DNA of 64,000 nucleotides from Occultella kanbiaonis (GTDB lineage Bacteria > Actinomycetota > Actinomycetes > Actinomycetales > Beutenbergiaceae): contig NZ_CP046175.1 in NCBI RefSeq assembly GCF_009708215.1, positions 620,001-684,000 on the forward strand, given 5' to 3'. The translations under genes were made by a program, and so were the position numbers. The first letter of the stretch is position 1; the number at the start of each line of letters is the position of its first letter. The notes under the pieces were generated by a model that saw nothing but the letters and a program-made list of their open reading frames with translations, had not been told where the DNA came from and ran no database searches. Of the stretch, positions 60,259-64,000 are shown one piece after another.

Positions 60259-61038
60259 CTACGAGAAGTGCACCCCACCATTCAGATCCAGCACGGTCCC
60301 CGTCACGAACGCCGAGTCCACTCGCGCGAAGTGTTCAGCCGCCGCAGCAACGTCATCCGGGTATCCTGCCCGCCCAACCGGAATCGACGCGATCGTCTTC
60401 TCCTGATCCGCCGGCGCCGTGAACGTCTCGTGGAATGGCGTGTCCAGGATCAGTCCCGGGGCGATCGCATTCACGGTGATCCCCTGCGGGGCGACCTCCT
60501 TGGCCAGCGCCCGGGTGAGGCCGTCGACCGCTGCCTTCGCCGTGGCGTACGGGGCGGAGCCGTTGCCGCCACCGTTGGAGCCGGCCAGTGAGGAGATGTT
60601 GATGATGCGTCCGCCCTGGCCCAGGTGCTTCAGGGCGGCGCGGCTGACGTAGAAGGTCGAGGAGACGTTCACCCGCCACACTGCGTCCCAGTGGACGTCG
60701 GAGGTCTCGGCGATCGGGTGCCGGCCGACGAGGCCGCCGGAGTTGTTGACGAGCACGTCCAGGCCGCCGAGGCGCTCGGCGAGGAGGTCGACGGCGGCGG
60801 TGACCTGCTCGCTGTCGGTGGCGTCGAACCGGACGCCGAGGACGTCGAGGCCTTCGTCGGCGAGCTGGGCGACGACGTCGTCGGCGGACCGGGTGTGGGT
60901 GGTGAGCGCGACGCGGGCTCCGGCGGCGGCGAAGCGCCGGACGATGCCGAGTCCGATGCCGACGCCACCGCCGGTGACGATGACGCGGCGGCCTTCGAGG
61001 GTGCGGGGCAGGGGCGGGTTGCTGGTGTCGGCGGTCAT
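60259..61038 (-). CDS. Short-chain dehydrogenase/reductase
   Basis: A 259-residue classical SDR: VIVTGGGVGIGLGIVRRFAA is the NAD(P)-binding TGxxxGxG, VLVNNSGGLVGRHP the NNxG element, IINISSLAGSNGGGNGSAPY the catalytic Ser and Tyr region with YATAKAAVDGL (YxxxK). Like sugar-alcohol or sugar-acid dehydrogenases it ends VTGTVLDLNGGVHFS. It is divergent from a GntR gene over a 28-bp palindrome, so regulated by it. It probably oxidises a sugar-derived alcohol in the pathway of the neighbouring NanA-like aldolase; the substrate is unknown. Confidence 0.9.
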   Translation of the reverse strand: MTADTSNPPLPRTLEGRRVIVTGGGVGIGLGIVRRFAAAGARVALTTHTRSADDVVAQLADEGLDVLGVRFDATDSEQVTAAVDLLAERLGGLDVLVNNSGGLVGRHPIAETSDVHWDAVWRVNVSSTFYVSRAALKHLGQGGRIINISSLAGSNGGGNGSAPYATAKAAVDGLTRALAKEVAPQGITVNAIAPGLILDTPFHETFTAPADQEKTIASIPVGRAGYPDDVAAAAEHFARVDSAFVTGTVLDLNGGVHFS

Positions 61039-61058
61039 GGGTCGAAAGTACCGCTGTG

Positions 61059-61086
61059 GCAACCTGTCAGATATCTGATAGGTTGC
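61059..61086. promoter_or_regulatory. GntR operator, 28-bp palindrome
   Basis: GCAACCT, then TCAGATATCTGA at the centre, then AGGTTGC: matches its reverse complement except at one symmetric pair of positions. It ends 6 bp before the GntR GTG start and lies 21 bp from the divergent SDR start, so it can block both. Confidence 0.85.
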
Positions 61087-61091
61087 GGAAC

Positions 61092-61769
61092 GTGTCGAAG
61101 CCGATGCTGTTCGAGACCGTGCAGGCCCAGCTCCTGGAGTACATCACCGAGCAGGGCCTTGGCCCCGATGACCCGATGCCCTCCGAGGGGGAGCTCGCCG
61201 TCCAGCTGGATGTCAGCCGCGGGTCCCTGCGGGAGGCGACCCGCAGTCTGCAGTCCATGGGGGTGCTCTACGCGAAGGCCGGCAAGGGCCTGTTCCTGCA
61301 GGACTTCTCCCTCTCCCCGGTGATCCGGCTGCTGCCGTACCGGATGATCGCGAACGGGGCGAAGCTCAACGAGTTGCTGGAACTGCGTGCGGCGCTGGAG
61401 CGGGGCTTGATCCCCAAGGTCGCCGAGCGGATCTCCGAGGAGACCCTGGCCCGCCTGGACGCGATCGTCGACGAGATGGTTGAGCTCGAACAGCAGGGCC
61501 TGGCCTTCCCGGAGCAGGACCGGCTGTTCCACCGCACCATGTACGAGGCCATCGGCAACGACCTCATCCTCGACGTCCTGGACATGTTCTGGACGCTCAT
61601 GTCACGCATGCAGGCCGAGCTCCCGCCGCTGCAGTACCACGACCTCGCGGACCGGCACCGCGCCATCGTGGACGCCCTGCGCCAGGGCGGCGATGCCGTC
61701 TCCGCGCTCGACCAGCACTTCGTCGACATCGACTACCGGCTCGATCGACTCATGCGCCCCACCGACTGA
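61092..61769 (+). CDS. GntR-family (FadR subgroup) regulator
   Basis: About 225 residues. The N-terminal winged helix includes GPDDPMPSEGELAVQLDVSR and GSLREATRSLQSMGVLYAKAGKGLF. The C-terminal FCD domain has metal-site acids and histidines in LNELLELRAALERGLI, FPEQDRLFHRTMYEAIGNDL and HDLADRHRAIVDAL. The GTG at 61092 follows the palindrome directly; frames upstream run through it. FadR-type regulators of sugar-acid catabolism release DNA on binding the substrate. It precedes the NanA-like gene and faces the SDR gene, and probably controls both. Confidence 0.92.
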   Translation: MSKPMLFETVQAQLLEYITEQGLGPDDPMPSEGELAVQLDVSRGSLREATRSLQSMGVLYAKAGKGLFLQDFSLSPVIRLLPYRMIANGAKLNELLELRAALERGLIPKVAERISEETLARLDAIVDEMVELEQQGLAFPEQDRLFHRTMYEAIGNDLILDVLDMFWTLMSRMQAELPPLQYHDLADRHRAIVDALRQGGDAVSALDQHFVDIDYRLDRLMRPTD

Positions 61770-61838
61770 GGCGACCGCAACACCGCCCGCCGGCCGCGTC
61801 GAGGCCGGGCAGAAATCCCAGGAGGGATCGCACCACCC

Positions 61839-62747
61839 ATGACCCAACCACTCGAGCGCGCGCACGGCATCGTGCCCGCGCTGCTCACGCCCTACCTGGA
61901 CGACGGCGCACCGAACCTTCCCGAACTGGGTCGCCTCACCGCTGCGCTGCTCGAGCGCGGGGTGGCCGGCTTCTACGTCGGCGGCAGCACCGGCGACGGC
62001 GTGATGCAGACCCCCGAGGAGCGGCTCGCGTGCATCGAGGTGGTGGTCGCCGAGACCGGCGGGCAGGTGCCGGTGATCGCCCACATCGGCACGAACGCCA
62101 CCCGGCTCTCCCTGGACCTGGCCGGCCGCGCCGCGGCGGCCGGAGTCGACGCCGTCTCGGCGATCCTGCCGAGCGTCCCGCTCACCCCGGCCGAGCAGCT
62201 CGACTACTTCCGCACCCTCGCCCGCGGCTGCGACGTGCCGTTCGTCGCCTACAATTTCCCCGGCCGCACCGGGGTGGACCTGAGCGTGGAGTTCTTCGCC
62301 GCGCTCGCCGAGGAGACGAACGTGGCCGGGGTGAAGTTCACGTCCCTGGACATGTTCGGGCTGCAGCAGCTGGCCCGGATCGGCGACGGCCGCCTGGCCA
62401 TCTGGAACGGGCACGACGAGGTGGCCCTCGCCGGGCTCGTCTCCGGTGCCTGCGGCGCGATCGGGTCCACCTTCAACGCCGCACCGGAACTGTTCGTCCG
62501 CCTGCTCGAGCAGTTCCGCCGCGGAGACTACGACGCCGCCCGGGCCACCCAGGTGAGCGTCTCGAACTACGTCCGCGACCTCGTCGCCACCGGGGTGCTG
62601 CCCACACTGCGCGAACTGCTGCGCCTCCAGGGGTTCGCCATGGGCCCCTCGCGGCACCCCCTGCACGACCTCGACGCCGACGGTGCGGCACGCGTGCGCA
62701 CCCTGTTCGCCGCGCACCCCGAACTCTTCACCCCTTCCGGACTCTGA
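61839..62747 (+). CDS. DapA/NanA-family aldolase or dehydratase
   Basis: A 302-residue class I aldolase-fold enzyme. GIVPALLTPYLDDG opens the barrel, VAGFYVGGSTGDGVMQTPEER is closest to the N-acetylneuraminate-lyase form (GxYVGGSTGE), FVAYNFPGRTGVDLSVEFF holds the catalytic Tyr and VAGVKFTSLDMFGL the Schiff-base Lys. The substrate is a 2-oxo acid; sialic acid or a deoxy sugar acid are both possible. AGGAGGG lies 12-13 nt before the ATG. It follows the GntR gene and precedes a sugar-binding lipoprotein, so it likely acts on the imported compound. Confidence 0.87.
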   Translation: MTQPLERAHGIVPALLTPYLDDGAPNLPELGRLTAALLERGVAGFYVGGSTGDGVMQTPEERLACIEVVVAETGGQVPVIAHIGTNATRLSLDLAGRAAAAGVDAVSAILPSVPLTPAEQLDYFRTLARGCDVPFVAYNFPGRTGVDLSVEFFAALAEETNVAGVKFTSLDMFGLQQLARIGDGRLAIWNGHDEVALAGLVSGACGAIGSTFNAAPELFVRLLEQFRRGDYDAARATQVSVSNYVRDLVATGVLPTLRELLRLQGFAMGPSRHPLHDLDADGAARVRTLFAAHPELFTPSGL

Positions 62748-62790
62748 CTCACCGGCGCAGTTCGCTGCCGCCACATGCAAAGGAGTTGTT

Positions 62791-64000
62791 GTGAACATCG
62801 TCGATCACCTCAACCTCACCCGCCGGCGCCTGCTGATCGGCGGTCTCGGCGCGGCCGGCCTCGGCGCGATCGCCGCCTGCACCCCCGGCGGCGGCAACGC
62901 CGGCGAGGAGGCGGAACAGACCGGGGACGGCAGCAGCCTGACGTTCTGGCACTACTACGGCGGCGGCGCCACTGCGCCGATCGAGGCGCTGCTGGCGAAG
63001 TACACGCAGGAGTCCGGCGTCGCGGTCACGCCGCGGCTGATCCCGTTCGGGGACTTCAACCGGACCCTGCTGCAGTCGGCCACGTCCGGGGACCTGCCGG
63101 ACATCGCGCTCGTGAACGCCTTCGACACCGCCCTGTTCGCCGACTCCGGCATGATCGTCGACCTCAGCGACCGGGTCGAGGAGTGGGGCGAGAGCGACCA
63201 GTACTTCTCCGGGCCGATGGCCACCACGACCTTCGACGGCGCCACCTACGCCGTCCCGCACGTCGCCGACACCTACTCACTCTGGGTCAACAACGCCACG
63301 CTCGCCGCGGCCGGCCAGCAGGCACCCACCACGTGGACCGAGGTCGAGGCCGTGGCGGCCGCCGTCTCCGAGGGCCAGAACTTCGGGCTCGTGTTCTGCG
63401 GCATCGAGGGCGTCGAGGGCTCGACGGCGTGGATCCTGCGGTTCCTGGCCGCCGGCGGCGACATCCGCGACCTCGACTCCGACGCCGGGCTCGCCGCGAT
63501 GGACTCGTTCCTGCGCCTGAAGGATGCCGGCGCGATCTCCGAGGGCGTGCTCACCTGGAACGAGGACGACGTGACCCTCCAGTTCCAGAACGGCACCGCC
63601 GCGATGATGATCAACAGCGCGTCCTACCTGTCCTCGCTCGCCGAGGCCGGCGACCTCGACTTCAGCGTGGTGCCGATGCCCTCGGACACGGACCAGTTCT
63701 CGTTCCTGTCCGCGGAGAACCTGACCATCACCAAGGACTCCGCGAACGCCGACGCCGCCTGGGAACTGATCACCTGGATGCAGCAGCCGGACGTGATGAA
63801 CGAGTATCTGCCCGAGCGCAACAAGCTCCCGGTCCGCTCCGACACCGCCGAGGCCGAGATCTGGGCGGACGAGACCCGGCAGGTGTTCATCTCCCAGCTG
63901 GACGTCGCCTGGGCCCCGGACGAGGAGGTCGCCCCGGTCTCCGCGGAGATCTTCACCGGGATCCAGAACGCCCTGCAGGTCAGCCTGTCCGGGTCCGGCA
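62791..64000 (+). CDS. Extracellular sugar-binding lipoprotein, 3' end outside window
   Basis: 403 codons in the window, still open at the end. GTG start with AAGGAG upstream. The N-terminus NLTRRRLLIGGLGAAGLGAI has a twin-Arg and is followed by AACTPGGG, giving a lipobox (AIAAC), so a Tat-type or Sec lipoprotein signal. The mature fold is a cluster-1 sugar-binding protein: LTFWHYYGGGATAPIEALLA, PFGDFNRTLLQSATSGDLPD, YAVPHVADTYSLWVNNATLA, PTTWTEVEAVAAAV, FQNGTAAMMINSASYLSSLA. It follows the NanA-like gene by 43 bp. Permease genes are expected just beyond the window. Confidence 0.93.
   Translation, partial: MNIVDHLNLTRRRLLIGGLGAAGLGAIAACTPGGGNAGEEAEQTGDGSSLTFWHYYGGGATAPIEALLAKYTQESGVAVTPRLIPFGDFNRTLLQSATSGDLPDIALVNAFDTALFADSGMIVDLSDRVEEWGESDQYFSGPMATTTFDGATYAVPHVADTYSLWVNNATLAAAGQQAPTTWTEVEAVAAAVSEGQNFGLVFCGIEGVEGSTAWILRFLAAGGDIRDLDSDAGLAAMDSFLRLKDAGAISEGVLTWNEDDVTLQFQNGTAAMMINSASYLSSLAEAGDLDFSVVPMPSDTDQFSFLSAENLTITKDSANADAAWELITWMQQPDVMNEYLPERNKLPVRSDTAEAEIWADETRQVFISQLDVAWAPDEEVAPVSAEIFTGIQNALQVSLSGSG

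Overview
The window reads as chromosome of a high-GC actinobacterium. Codons end mostly in G or C, many genes start with GTG, neighbouring genes overlap as ATGA or GTGA, and families typical of Micrococcales are present (LacI/SBP/permease sugar cassettes, an ECF42-type sigma factor, VapBC, MprF-like enzyme). A placement near Ruaniaceae/Beutenbergiaceae is a guess from gene content. No rRNA, tRNA or CRISPR array was seen.

Layout. 1-15.2 kb: a dispersed histidine-utilisation (hut) set (hutU-hutI, hutH, hutG) with a SulP permease, an IclR regulator and a matching 18-bp palindrome in front of hutU and hutH. Interleaved are RibD/DHFR-like reductases and a DGPF protein coupled to an ECF42-type sigma factor. 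12.2-14.3 kb and 21.9-24.3 kb: three proteins with an N-terminal LQRxxGNxxVxRL signature like that of cargo of extracellular contractile injection systems, one followed by a possible immunity protein. 15.3-21.8 kb: VOC proteins, VapBC, small enzymes, an ArsR-AHSA1 pair and an MFS transporter. 24.3-31.3 kb: a LacI regulator fused to an XRE helix-turn-helix, then a sugar ABC transporter and an FAD oxidoreductase. 31.3-38.9 kb: a TetR-controlled membrane protein, an MprF-like aminoacyl-lipid synthase convergent with a membrane esterase, an internally deleted gene copy, and a decayed DUF4352 gene. 39.1-43.4 kb: a frameshifted histidine kinase, a DUF3800 protein and an IS481-family element with a perfect 6-bp target duplication. 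43.5-52.3 kb: LacI, two operators, a sulfatase fragment, ABC transporter, GH1-like glycosidase and an oxidative pentose branch (FAH-family dehydratase plus ketoglutarate-semialdehyde dehydrogenase). 52.3-60.1 kb: a response-regulator remnant and a four-gene lower-GC operon, Dcm / DUF262 / Z1 ATPase / PD-(D/E)XK, which looks like an acquired defence system. 60.3-64 kb: a GntR-controlled SDR, a NanA-like aldolase and a third sugar-binding lipoprotein that runs off the window.

How it fits together. Histidine is broken down by HutH, HutU, HutI and HutG, probably under the IclR protein. The sugar cassettes each pair a local repressor with visible palindromic operators. The defence operon sits between two sugar-catabolic blocks and may have split one larger catabolic region. 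Several genes carry small frameshifts in G/C runs (kinase, transposase), so true decay and sequencing error both remain possible there.
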